DNA from: Bacteroidota bacterium
GTDB taxonomy: Bacteria; Bacteroidota; Bacteroidia; JACCXN01
Length of the DNA stretch: 64,000 nt
Reading direction: 5' to 3'
NCBI GenBank assembly: GCA_013696965.1
Contig: JACCXN010000005.1
Coordinates: forward strand, 8,016 to 72,015
Shown here: positions 26,987-35,967 of the stretch, piece by piece
Layout of the letters: the number at the start of each line of letters is the position of its first letter
How positions within the stretch are numbered: the stretch's first letter is position 1
Translations under genes and position numbers: made by a program
Notes under the pieces: generated by a model
Told to the model about the DNA's origin: nothing
The model's input: only the letters and a program-made list of their open reading frames with translations
Databases searched by the model: none

Positions 26987-28336
26987 ATGGCTAAAATTAA
27001 TTTGTTTTTTATATTACTGACTGTGATTTCAACCTCAGTTACAAGCTCATTAATAGCAACCAATTCAGAAATAATCGTAACAAATTTCATTGAGAAAGAT
27101 CATACTTTGGAAAAAGGAATTTATATCATTGAAAACAATGTAAAAGTTAGCAAAAATGCAACTCTTACAGTAAAATCAGGATGTAAACTTTATTTTAGAA
27201 AAGGAGCTTCATTAAAAATTGACGGGGGCCTTATTCTTGAGGGAAAACCAAACAACCTAATTGAATTAACTAGTGAGGACAAGGAAAATGAAGGTTTTGG
27301 AATAGTAATATCAGGATCAACCAAGGATAAAGTAATCATTATCAATTACACCAAATTCAGTTATTTGTTAGTTCCATTGAATTTTGAAAAAAACTGGGTA
27401 AGAAAAAAAATAAATATCGAGGATAATGTGTTTGAAAACATTATAACAGGAGAAAAATCAATCATTATCAGATGTCCTGATGAAATTACCTCCAGGGATA
27501 CAATTGAATTTAATTTTTCAAAAAATAATTTCATTCAAAACAACAGCAGTATTTTCATTGAAAACATTGAATCGAATTTGTTAAATTTACAATTCAGGTA
27601 CAACCTTATAACCCAAAACTATTTTTTTGGATTTGAAGTAGGAAGCAGTTTAAACGCTCCTGTTTCTACAACTTACAATAAAAATGATCAAGCTTTTCTA
27701 GCAGATTTTTCCGGAAATTCTATTTTCAACAATTTTCTATTGCACTCCTCTAATGATACTGTAATTCAGGAAGTGAATTTTGGAATTCAAGGACGTGCAG
27801 AAAAGTATTCCCTGAATGATAATTATTTTGGAAATAAAAATATTCCACAAATTCAAAAAACTTTTGATCATTTCAGCAATCACCAGTTTTCGCCTTTTGT
27901 CTTTATTGATACTGCTTTACAAGTACCATCAGATTCTGTTCACGGACATATCTGGAAAATTTCGATTAACAATAATGAATTGGTTCCGAAAAATTTTCTG
28001 CCTTTATTAACAGAGCAAAAACTGGAAATTCAGATAAGTTACAATAGATCATTAATCGTTCGCGAAGGAATTAATTATATTACTTACTCATTTTTTGATA
28101 AAATTGACAATGAATTAAAAACTAAAAGTTTATCTTGTGCTTTAAAACTTAATAAAGAAAATAAATCTATCTCTTTTATTAGCAAAGATGAGGTATATAT
28201 TAAGAACCCCAATGGATATTTTTCTATTAATGGTTTAACGGATAATGATGGATTTAGAGTGCCAAAGGTTTATATTGGTAAAGAACAATTTAAAGTATTT
28301 TTAATTAATAACAACATCAAAATTAATCTTGAATGA
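26987..28336 (+). CDS. Exported beta-helix-like protein in the gldLM unit
   Basis: A signal peptide (about 1-24) is followed by sequence with the rhythm of a right-handed parallel beta-helix (about 35-290): short strands such as ENNVKVSKNATLTVKSGCK and GGLILEGKPNNLIEL, and Asn-rich turns. The final 150 residues look like beta-sandwich. I do not recognise a named family. It lies 6 bp after gldM and overlaps the next gene by 4 bp, so it is translationally coupled to the motor and the PorE-like protein. This is the place where gldN stands in the classical operon, but the protein has no GldN likeness. Confidence 0.65.
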   Translation: MAKINLFFILLTVISTSVTSSLIATNSEIIVTNFIEKDHTLEKGIYIIENNVKVSKNATLTVKSGCKLYFRKGASLKIDGGLILEGKPNNLIELTSEDKENEGFGIVISGSTKDKVIIINYTKFSYLLVPLNFEKNWVRKKINIEDNVFENIITGEKSIIIRCPDEITSRDTIEFNFSKNNFIQNNSSIFIENIESNLLNLQFRYNLITQNYFFGFEVGSSLNAPVSTTYNKNDQAFLADFSGNSIFNNFLLHSSNDTVIQEVNFGIQGRAEKYSLNDNYFGNKNIPQIQKTFDHFSNHQFSPFVFIDTALQVPSDSVHGHIWKISINNNELVPKNFLPLLTEQKLEIQISYNRSLIVREGINYITYSFFDKIDNELKTKSLSCALKLNKENKSISFISKDEVYIKNPNGYFSINGLTDNDGFRVPKVYIGKEQFKVFLINNNIKINLE

Positions 28337-30315
28337 CAACTAAAGTTAAAATCACACTTTCTGCAGTTTTAGTTTTTCTTATTTATTTTTCACCCCTAAC
28401 TGCATCCAATATTGAAGATGGTTATAAAAAAAGTTTTGAAAAGGCAAATTTTCAACTTTATAATCAAATGTATACTAAGGCCTTAGATTTGTTTTTAAAA
28501 ATAGATTCTCTTTATCCGGATAATTCCAACATTAATTTTAAGATTGGCCTTTGTTATTATAATTTACCAACAAATAAATTAAAATCGATTCCTTTTTTTG
28601 AAAAAGCTGTTAAAAATTTATCTGAAAAATACAACGAGAAAAAAGCTACAGAAAAAAATGCTCCATATATTACCCTTTATTATTTAGCACAGGTTTATCA
28701 TTTGAATTATAGTTTTGACAATGCATTAACCACATTTAACCAATTTAAAACCTTTATTGGAACAACTGATATTCAATTAAATAAGGAGGTTGACAATTAC
28801 ATAAAAATGTGTAATAATGGCAAAATGTTTGTAAACGCTCCAATCCAAATTGAGATTACAAACATAGGAGAGAAAATTAATTCTGTATATCCTGAATATG
28901 CTCCTGTGATATCTGCTGATGAATCAGTACTTATTTTTACTTCCAGAAGACCTGAGAGTGCTGGTGGTAAAAAGACTGAAGATGGTCAATACTTTGAGGA
29001 CATTTATATTTCAACTAAAGAGAACGGGGAATGGAGCACACCTGTTAGCATAAGCCCTAATATCAATACCGCGGCTCATGAAGCAAGTGTAGGACTCTCA
29101 GTTGATGGACAGTCTCTACTTTTATATAAGAGTGAAGGACCTGAGGGCAATATTTATATTAGTAAACTTATAGGAGATAAATGGGAAGTTCCAGTTAAGC
29201 TATCAGAAAACATTACAGGAAAATCCTGGGAACCAAGTGCAAGTATTTCAGCAGACGGAAACAGCCTGTACTTTACAAGCGATAGAAAAGGCGGTTTTGG
29301 AGGAAGAGATATTTACAAATCAAAAAAACTTCCCAATGGTGATTGGAGTTTACCAGTGAATATGGGTCCTGAAATTAACACTGAATTTGATGAGGACGGC
29401 CCTTTTATACACCCTGATGGAAAAACATTGTTTTTTAGTTCAAAAGGACATTCTACTATGGGCGGATTTGATGTATTCTTTAGCATTATGGATGAAAACG
29501 GAAAATTTCAGAAGCCATCAAATCTTGGATATCCGGTTAACACAACAGATGATGACATTTATTATTCCCTTTCTGCAGATGGTAAAAGAGCATATTATTC
29601 TTCTTCAAAAGAGGGTGGTTTTGGCGAAAAGGATCTTTATTTGCTTAATTTTATTGAACATAAAGAAACTCCTCTTGCACTTATAAAAGGTACAATTCTG
29701 GATGTTTATGGGAATGTACCCCTGGTTGATATTATTGTAACAGATAATGAAACAGAGGAAATTGTAGGTATTTATTACCCAAATACTAAAACAGGAAATT
29801 ATCTTTTTATTTTACCCCCGGGAGCAAATTATAATATCTCCTATGAGGCCGAAGGATATCTTTTTAAATCCGAAAACATTGATGTTCCTATAGATGCAAA
29901 CTATTATGTGATTAATCAATCAATCAATCTACAACTAATAGAGATAGGACAAAAAATAGTCCTTAACAATATTTTCTTTGACTTTGGTAAATCTACTTTA
30001 CGCAGTACATCAAAAGTAGAACTTCAAAAACTTTATACCCTACTAGAAAAGAATCCATCACTTACTGTTGAAATTTCTGGTCATACAGATCATATTGGTT
30101 CAAAAGAGATGAACGTTAAGCTTTCACAGGAAAGGGCCCAGGCTGTGGTAACATACATTACAGAAAAAGGAATGGGTGGTTCAAGATTGCTTGCTAAAGG
30201 TTTTGGAAGTGCGCAACCTCTAACAAATGGAAAGAATAATGATGGGTCTGACAATCCTGAAGGAATGCAGTTAAACAGAAGGGTTGAAATGAAAATTATA
30301 GGGATTAATAAATAA
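28333..30315 (+). CDS. PorE-like protein 1: TPR, beta-propeller, CRD, OmpA
   Basis: A signal peptide (about 1-25) is followed by TPR-like helices (30-150), a PD40/WD40-like propeller (187-440, repeats such as SADGNSLYFTSDRKGGFGGRD), a carboxypeptidase-regulatory-like domain (450-535) and a C-terminal OmpA domain (541-657). The OmpA domain has the peptidoglycan-binding Asp586 (GHTD) and Arg601 (SQERAQAVV). This is the PorE architecture; PorE anchors the T9SS trans-envelope ring to peptidoglycan. Its start overlaps the stop of the beta-helix gene (ATGA), tying it to gldLM. Confidence 0.87.
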   Translation: MTTKVKITLSAVLVFLIYFSPLTASNIEDGYKKSFEKANFQLYNQMYTKALDLFLKIDSLYPDNSNINFKIGLCYYNLPTNKLKSIPFFEKAVKNLSEKYNEKKATEKNAPYITLYYLAQVYHLNYSFDNALTTFNQFKTFIGTTDIQLNKEVDNYIKMCNNGKMFVNAPIQIEITNIGEKINSVYPEYAPVISADESVLIFTSRRPESAGGKKTEDGQYFEDIYISTKENGEWSTPVSISPNINTAAHEASVGLSVDGQSLLLYKSEGPEGNIYISKLIGDKWEVPVKLSENITGKSWEPSASISADGNSLYFTSDRKGGFGGRDIYKSKKLPNGDWSLPVNMGPEINTEFDEDGPFIHPDGKTLFFSSKGHSTMGGFDVFFSIMDENGKFQKPSNLGYPVNTTDDDIYYSLSADGKRAYYSSSKEGGFGEKDLYLLNFIEHKETPLALIKGTILDVYGNVPLVDIIVTDNETEEIVGIYYPNTKTGNYLFILPPGANYNISYEAEGYLFKSENIDVPIDANYYVINQSINLQLIEIGQKIVLNNIFFDFGKSTLRSTSKVELQKLYTLLEKNPSLTVEISGHTDHIGSKEMNVKLSQERAQAVVTYITEKGMGGSRLLAKGFGSAQPLTNGKNNDGSDNPEGMQLNRRVEMKIIGINK

Positions 30316-30345
30316 AGGACAAAAAAATATTTATTCAATAAATCA

Positions 30346-30353
30346 TATATTTG
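30346..30353 (+). promoter_or_regulatory. Candidate -7 box before PorE-like gene 2
   Basis: TATATTTG fits TAnnTTTG and lies in the 113-bp gap, 75 bp before the ATG at 30429. The second PorE-like gene may thus have its own promoter in addition to readthrough. Confidence 0.35.
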
Positions 30354-30428
30354 CTTTTAAACCAGCCATAACGGTTATTTTTTGAAAATTCAGTTGATGA
30401 AATTATTTCATGCAAAACCCACTTTAAA

Positions 30429-33335
30429 ATGAAAAAGCTTTTAATTTTCAACTTTCTTATTCTTTGTTCCACTGTGCTTTTTTCACAGAATTTTGACAAA
30501 GGACTATTCAAAGAAAAATTCATTGAAGCACAATATCATATTGAATTTGAAAACTATAAACTGGCTCTTCCTATTTTTATTGAACTAAATAAAATGGATC
30601 CTGAAAATTCAAATGTGAATTTCAAAGTTGGACTTTGCATGATTAAATCAAACATAAGAAAGGCAGAAGCTGTTGGTTTTCTTGAAAAAGCTGTATTAAA
30701 TGTTTCACCAAATTACGATGATCTGAATCCCTTTGAAAAAAGAGCCCCGGTTAATGCTCTTTATTACCTTGGATTTGCCTATCATATTGCCTATAAATTA
30801 GATGAGGCAATTGCAACTTTTGAAAAATTCAAAAGCGTAATCAGCAAAAAAAATTATATGGTTGCTGACGCAGAAAGGTCAATAGTCATGTGTTTAAACG
30901 CTAAGGAATTCATAGGTAACAAAAAAGAATATATAATTGATTGTTTAAGTGACTCCATTAACACTCCTTATCCTGAATACAGCCCTGTTGTTTCCCTGGA
31001 TGAATCAACCCTTATTTTTACAAGTAGAAGGGCTGAAGAATCAGGAAGCATCGCTGAATCCATGCATAATGAAGATATTTATATTTCTTATAAAGACAAT
31101 AATGGTATTTGGTCGGCAGCAAAATCAATAGGCACAAGCATTAACACCATGGATCATGAGGCAAGTATTGGACTTTCTGCTGATGGACAAAAATTGTTTA
31201 TCTATAAAAGTGATGATGGTGGTAGTATTTGGATGAGCGAACAGCTAAGTGAGAGCTGGTCTGTACCACAAAAGCTGGATTTTGATGTTAATTCCGAACA
31301 TTGGGAAACGCATGCAGTAATAACTGCTGAGCAGAAAACAATCTATTTTGCAAGCAACAGGCCAGGTGGCCAAGGTGGCAGGGATATTTGGATGTGTAAG
31401 AAATTGCCAAATGGAAAATGGGCAAAAGCACAAAATTTAGGAGCGCAGATAAACACAAAACATGATGAGGATGCTCCTTTTATACACCCCAATGGTAAAA
31501 CAATTTACTTTAGCTCTGACGGTCATAAAACCATGGGAGGATTTGATATATTTTATTCTGAAATACAGGAAGATGGAAAATGGAGCAGCCCAATAAACAT
31601 GGGTTATCCAATAAACACAACGGATGATGATATTTATTTTGTCACATCAGGTGATGGAAAAAGAGGTTATTTTTCTTCCCTTCGTGAGAACTGCATTGGA
31701 GAAAAAGATATTTTCATGGTTACAATTGATGATATTCAAGTGGAATCAATTACTGTACTGAAAGGAAAAATCACCATCGATGGAGATGAAAAACTTCCCT
31801 CCGGTGCCCTTATTTATGTAACTGATGTAGAAACAGGAATTGTGGTTAACGAATCAAGGCCTAACCCTAGAACAAGTGTTTATACACTTGCTTTATCTCC
31901 AGGCGAGCATGGCAAAACATACTCTATTAGTTATTCTGCCGAAGGATTTGAACCTATTACCGCAACCATTGAAATTGAAGCAGGAATGGGTTACCAGGAA
32001 ATTGAAAAAGAATTGTTCCTTCACCCAATTAATTTCGAAAGCAAAACCAAAGGTACAGTTGCACTTTCCGGAACAATTAAAAACAGGCAAGGAGAATTTA
32101 TTTCCGCCACAATTTCTGTAATTGATAACATTACTGGTGAAGAAATTTTTACAGCCCTAACAAAAGGTACTGAGGCACCCTATTATTTTGTTTTGCAATT
32201 GGGGAAAAATTACAATATATCCTATGAAGCTGAAGATTACCTGTTTCATTCAGAAAATCTAAACATTCCAAATAAACCAGAATATTCAGAAATTAAAAAG
32301 AATATTATTCTTGAAAAAATAGAAACAGGAACCAAAATTGTTTTAAATAATATTTTCTTTGATCATAATAAATCCATATTGCGAAAGGAATCTAATGTTG
32401 AATTGGAAAAATTGTATACTTTACTAAACAAAAGACCTGAATTAAAAATTGAAGTTGGCGGCCACACAGACAGTAAAGGAAACGCTGAGGTAAATATGGT
32501 TTTATCCAAAGCAAGAGCTCAGGCAGTTGTTGATTACCTGACAAAAAATGGAATAAACAGATCACGCCTTGTAGCAAAAGGTTATGGAAAAGATGCTCCT
32601 ATTGCTCCGAATAATTTAGCCAATGGAAAACCGGATTTAGATGGTATGCAATTAAACAGGCGTGTAGAGTTTAAAATTCTTGATTATACAAAAGCTGAAC
32701 TGGAAAAAGTTAGAGAAAATCAAACTAATACGGCAGAAGTTGAAACCATAATAATTGACAACAGAAGTGACCTGGTAACCAAACCAGTTAATTACACTAC
32801 TAAATCCCCGTTATATGGTGTTCAAATCGGAGCTTTTCAAACATCTTTACCGAACAACGATTTCCCAAATGTAAAAAACGTTCATAGTTTTATTGATAAT
32901 GATGGAATGATTCGATATGTCATTGGTAGTTTTAACATAAGGAGCCAGGCTGAAACCCTTAAAAAAGCTGTTGTTGAAGCGGGATACAAGGATGCTTTTA
33001 TTGTAGACGTGAATAAGGAAAAAAAGTTTACAAATGAAGTTGTTCATGAAAAAAAGCCGAAATCTCTGGAAAAAGTTGAATACATGGTTCAGGTTGGTGC
33101 ATACTCCACTACAATAACTGCCCAGGCAGCAAAGAGTATGGTAGAAATTGACGGTATTATTGAAAAACAAAACGGAGAGTTAATGCTCCTAACGGTTGGA
33201 TCTTTCTCTAACATAGAAAGTGCTGAAAAATTAAAAAACGAACTTGTTGCAAAAGGGGTTCAGGAAGCTTTTGTAATTGCTTTTTTAAATGATAAAAAAA
33301 TAACGCTACAGGCTGCAAAAGAATTTGCAAAATAA
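30429..33335 (+). CDS. PorE-like protein 2: TPR, beta-propeller, two CRDs, OmpA, two SPOR-like domains
   Basis: A paralogue of the preceding protein with extra parts. After a signal peptide (about 1-20) come TPR helices (25-155), a propeller (185-432), two carboxypeptidase-regulatory-like domains (443-530 and 543-630) and OmpA (637-752), with the expected Asp (GHTDSKG) and Arg (SKARAQAVV). Two SPOR-like domains follow, at about 795-862 (YGVQIGAF) and 884-952 (YMVQVGAY, LLTVGSF). SPOR domains bind glycan strands stripped of stem peptides. At 968 residues it is far longer than ordinary PorE. It should be periplasmic and grip peptidoglycan at two kinds of site. Confidence 0.85.
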   Translation: MKKLLIFNFLILCSTVLFSQNFDKGLFKEKFIEAQYHIEFENYKLALPIFIELNKMDPENSNVNFKVGLCMIKSNIRKAEAVGFLEKAVLNVSPNYDDLNPFEKRAPVNALYYLGFAYHIAYKLDEAIATFEKFKSVISKKNYMVADAERSIVMCLNAKEFIGNKKEYIIDCLSDSINTPYPEYSPVVSLDESTLIFTSRRAEESGSIAESMHNEDIYISYKDNNGIWSAAKSIGTSINTMDHEASIGLSADGQKLFIYKSDDGGSIWMSEQLSESWSVPQKLDFDVNSEHWETHAVITAEQKTIYFASNRPGGQGGRDIWMCKKLPNGKWAKAQNLGAQINTKHDEDAPFIHPNGKTIYFSSDGHKTMGGFDIFYSEIQEDGKWSSPINMGYPINTTDDDIYFVTSGDGKRGYFSSLRENCIGEKDIFMVTIDDIQVESITVLKGKITIDGDEKLPSGALIYVTDVETGIVVNESRPNPRTSVYTLALSPGEHGKTYSISYSAEGFEPITATIEIEAGMGYQEIEKELFLHPINFESKTKGTVALSGTIKNRQGEFISATISVIDNITGEEIFTALTKGTEAPYYFVLQLGKNYNISYEAEDYLFHSENLNIPNKPEYSEIKKNIILEKIETGTKIVLNNIFFDHNKSILRKESNVELEKLYTLLNKRPELKIEVGGHTDSKGNAEVNMVLSKARAQAVVDYLTKNGINRSRLVAKGYGKDAPIAPNNLANGKPDLDGMQLNRRVEFKILDYTKAELEKVRENQTNTAEVETIIIDNRSDLVTKPVNYTTKSPLYGVQIGAFQTSLPNNDFPNVKNVHSFIDNDGMIRYVIGSFNIRSQAETLKKAVVEAGYKDAFIVDVNKEKKFTNEVVHEKKPKSLEKVEYMVQVGAYSTTITAQAAKSMVEIDGIIEKQNGELMLLTVGSFSNIESAEKLKNELVAKGVQEAFVIAFLNDKKITLQAAKEFAK

Positions 33336-33475
33336 ATAGCAAAGCAATTTAACTTTGTGAACCTATGCTTTTCACACCTTTATTAAACGCATTTTACTTT
33401 TCGAGATGTGATTTTAAATAATATTAACATTTGTTGATATTATTTGCCGAAAATGCAGTAGAAATAATAGCAAAT

Positions 33476-33503
33476 TTTGTATTATTGGTAGTTGATATTT
33501 TTG
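33476..33503 (+). promoter_or_regulatory. Candidate promoter before PorE-like gene 3
   Basis: TATTTTTG (33496-33503) fits TAnnTTTG, with TTTG at 33476-33479, 16 bases upstream, as a possible -33 element. The ATG is 9 bases after the -7 box, so the transcript would be almost leaderless. Confidence 0.4.
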
Positions 33504-33512
33504 ATTTGAACC

Positions 33513-35087
33513 ATGCGCTATTCCTTTTCAATACTATTTTTAATTTCCATTTTATCTTTTTCTTACTTGGCGGCTTCAGCCCAAACTGATCCACGGGAAG
33601 CAAAAGAACATTATAATAAAAGAAATTATGTAGCTGCAGTGTTGGTTTTTGATAAACTTATTAAAGAAGAGCCAGGTAATTCGGATTACCTTCATAAAGC
33701 GGGCATTTGTTATCTTAAAACAAATATTGATAAAACCAAGGCCATCCCCTATCTTGAAAAAGCAGTGAAAATTGTAAAAGTAGACCCTGAAGCATTTTTT
33801 GATTTAGGGTTAGCCTATCAGTATGCTTATCGTTTTGATGATGCTATTAAAAGTTTTGAAAAATATAAAACTTTTATAGCAGGGAAAGACATTGAATTAA
33901 AAAAAGCTGCAAGACAAATAGAAACTTGCTACAATGCAAAGGAATTAATCAAATATCCATTGAATGTAACATTTGAAAATATGGGTCCAGAAATAAATAC
34001 TGAGTATCCTGATTACTATCCCTTTATTGCTCCGGATGAAACCTTCTTGATTTTCACTACGCGTAGAAAAGGAGCTCCTGCGGTAATGGAATTTGATGGG
34101 TTCTACTCTTCCGATATTTATATATCAAATGCATTGAATGGAGAATTCACAAAATCCAAGTCTATTGGTAATTCAATAAATTCCAGTTTTGATGAGCAAG
34201 CAGTAGGTATGTCTGGAGACGGAAATCAGCTTTTTGTATATATTGATAATATTAAGGAATTTGGAGATATTTATCTCTCTGAAAGAAAGCCAGGAGGTAC
34301 GTATAAGAAACCAGTAATAATAGGCGAAGCTGTAAATTCAAAGTCTTTAGAAACATCTGGCACCATTTCATACGATGATAACATTCTTTTTTATGCAAGC
34401 GATAAACCCGGAGGTTTTGGCGGCAGGGACATTTACATGACAAGAAAGTTACCAAATGGTAATTGGGCCCAGTCTCAAAATTTGGGTCCAAATGTTAATT
34501 CTGCTTATAATGAAGATTTTCCTAATATTCTTTCAGATGGAAAAACCCTTTATTTTGCATCTGAAGGGCATATGGGTATAGGAGGTTATGATATATTTCA
34601 TACTCAATGGAATGAAGAATCCAATACCTGGTCTACACCAAAAAATGCCGGCTACCCTTTAAATACTCCAGAGGACAATCATATGATAACATTTACCGAA
34701 GATGGAAAACATGGCTATACCTCTTTATTAAGAAAAGGTGGGTATGGAGATCTGGATATTTACAAAGTAACTTTTAATGAGGTAGAAGCTCAACAAACTG
34801 TAATTAGAGGGATATTATCCTCTCTTGATACACTTCAACCAGTTACTGCACCGTTAATAACATTGTTTGACTTAAATAATTCTGATGCAGAGCCCAATGT
34901 TTATTCAATAAATCCAAATAATAACAGTTGTACAATTATTGTTGTGCCCGGGAAATATGAGCTTGTAATAGAAGCAGATGGATTTGATGATTACAAGGAA
35001 AAACTAGTGATTTTTGATAAGGACGGTTGGCAAGCGCAAATTGAAAAATATTTAATAATGAAGCCAACAAATTACAAAATAAAATGA
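33513..35087 (+). CDS. PorE-like protein 3: TPR and beta-propeller, no OmpA domain
   Basis: The third paralogue has a signal peptide (about 1-23, LAASAQ), TPR helices (25-150), a propeller (about 170-430) with the same repeat signatures as its neighbours (ASDKPGGFGGRDIYMTRKLP), and one carboxypeptidase-regulatory-like domain (430-520). It stops there, without the OmpA peptidoglycan-binding domain. It therefore cannot anchor to the wall in the PorE manner and may be a partner or spacer of the other two. The end is a clean stop codon, with no sign of a frameshift. Confidence 0.82.
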   Translation: MRYSFSILFLISILSFSYLAASAQTDPREAKEHYNKRNYVAAVLVFDKLIKEEPGNSDYLHKAGICYLKTNIDKTKAIPYLEKAVKIVKVDPEAFFDLGLAYQYAYRFDDAIKSFEKYKTFIAGKDIELKKAARQIETCYNAKELIKYPLNVTFENMGPEINTEYPDYYPFIAPDETFLIFTTRRKGAPAVMEFDGFYSSDIYISNALNGEFTKSKSIGNSINSSFDEQAVGMSGDGNQLFVYIDNIKEFGDIYLSERKPGGTYKKPVIIGEAVNSKSLETSGTISYDDNILFYASDKPGGFGGRDIYMTRKLPNGNWAQSQNLGPNVNSAYNEDFPNILSDGKTLYFASEGHMGIGGYDIFHTQWNEESNTWSTPKNAGYPLNTPEDNHMITFTEDGKHGYTSLLRKGGYGDLDIYKVTFNEVEAQQTVIRGILSSLDTLQPVTAPLITLFDLNNSDAEPNVYSINPNNNSCTIIVVPGKYELVIEADGFDDYKEKLVIFDKDGWQAQIEKYLIMKPTNYKIK

Positions 35088-35141
35088 TATTCTTTTTGAA
35101 TCTTTAATATTACTTTAAAAGAATATAAAAACATATAGTGA

Positions 35142-35915
35142 ATGAAACTAAATTTAACACGCCCGCTTGCATTTTTTGATTTGGAAACTACAGGAATAAA
35201 TGTAGGAAGCGACCGAATTGTAGAGATTGCGATTTTAAAAGTACATCCAAACGGTGAAAAAGAAACCCTTACGCATAGAATTAACCCCACTATCCCTATT
35301 CCCGCTGGTGCCTCAGCAGTGCATGGGATATTTGACAAAGATCTTATTGGAAAACCAACCTTTAAAGAATTAGGAAGTAAATTGGCTGACTTTTTAGAGA
35401 ATTGCGACCTAGCTGGTTATAACTCCAACAAATTCGATGTTCCTTTGCTCGTTGAAGAGTTTTTAAGGGCAGGCATAGATTTTGAAATAAAGGGTAAAAA
35501 GCTTATCGATGTTCAAACCATATTCCATATACTTGAACCTAGAACTCTTGCCGGTGCCCTTCGTTTTTACTGCAACCAGGAACTTACCAATGCCCATCAG
35601 GCCGAGGCTGATATTCTTGCTACCTATGATGTATTAATGGCCCAATTGGAAAAATATGATCAGTTACAAAACGATGTTAATTTCCTCCATGATTTTTCTG
35701 CCAGAGGAAAAAATGCAGATTTAGCTGGAAGAATCACTTTTAACGCAAATGGAATAGAAGTCTTTAATTTCGGTAAGCATAAAGATAAAGTTGTAGAGGA
35801 AGTATTCAAGTTAGAGCCTTCTTATTATGATTGGATGATGAATGGAGACTTTCCTCTTTCAACAAAAAACGTAATTACTGCACTGAGATTAAAAAGCAAG
35901 AACAATAAGTTGTAA
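35142..35915 (+). CDS. DnaQ-family 3'-5' exonuclease
   Basis: The first 170 residues are a DEDD exonuclease of the DNA polymerase III epsilon type: FFDLETTG (Asp/Glu of Exo I), HNP-like RINPTIPIPAGASAVHGI, Exo II in LAGYNSNKFDVPLL and Exo III in NAHQAEADILATYDVL with His and Asp. A C-terminal piece (about 205-255, FNFGKHKDKVVEEV and YYDWMMNGDFP) is the small domain also seen in exonuclease X-like proteins. It removes mismatched or damaged 3' ends; no polymerase domain is attached. It is 54 bp from the PorE-like cluster in the same direction, probably by chance. Confidence 0.88.
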   Translation: MKLNLTRPLAFFDLETTGINVGSDRIVEIAILKVHPNGEKETLTHRINPTIPIPAGASAVHGIFDKDLIGKPTFKELGSKLADFLENCDLAGYNSNKFDVPLLVEEFLRAGIDFEIKGKKLIDVQTIFHILEPRTLAGALRFYCNQELTNAHQAEADILATYDVLMAQLEKYDQLQNDVNFLHDFSARGKNADLAGRITFNANGIEVFNFGKHKDKVVEEVFKLEPSYYDWMMNGDFPLSTKNVITALRLKSKNNKL

Positions 35916-35967
35916 TAAATACATTTTCCTCTAAAATTCTACTATTTTTAAAAAAATAAAGGAATGC

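Noticed and set aside
24709-28336. Classical gldKLMN operon
   Set aside because: No GldK-like sulfatase-modifying-factor-type gene precedes gldL, and the gene after gldM is a beta-helix-like protein without GldN features.
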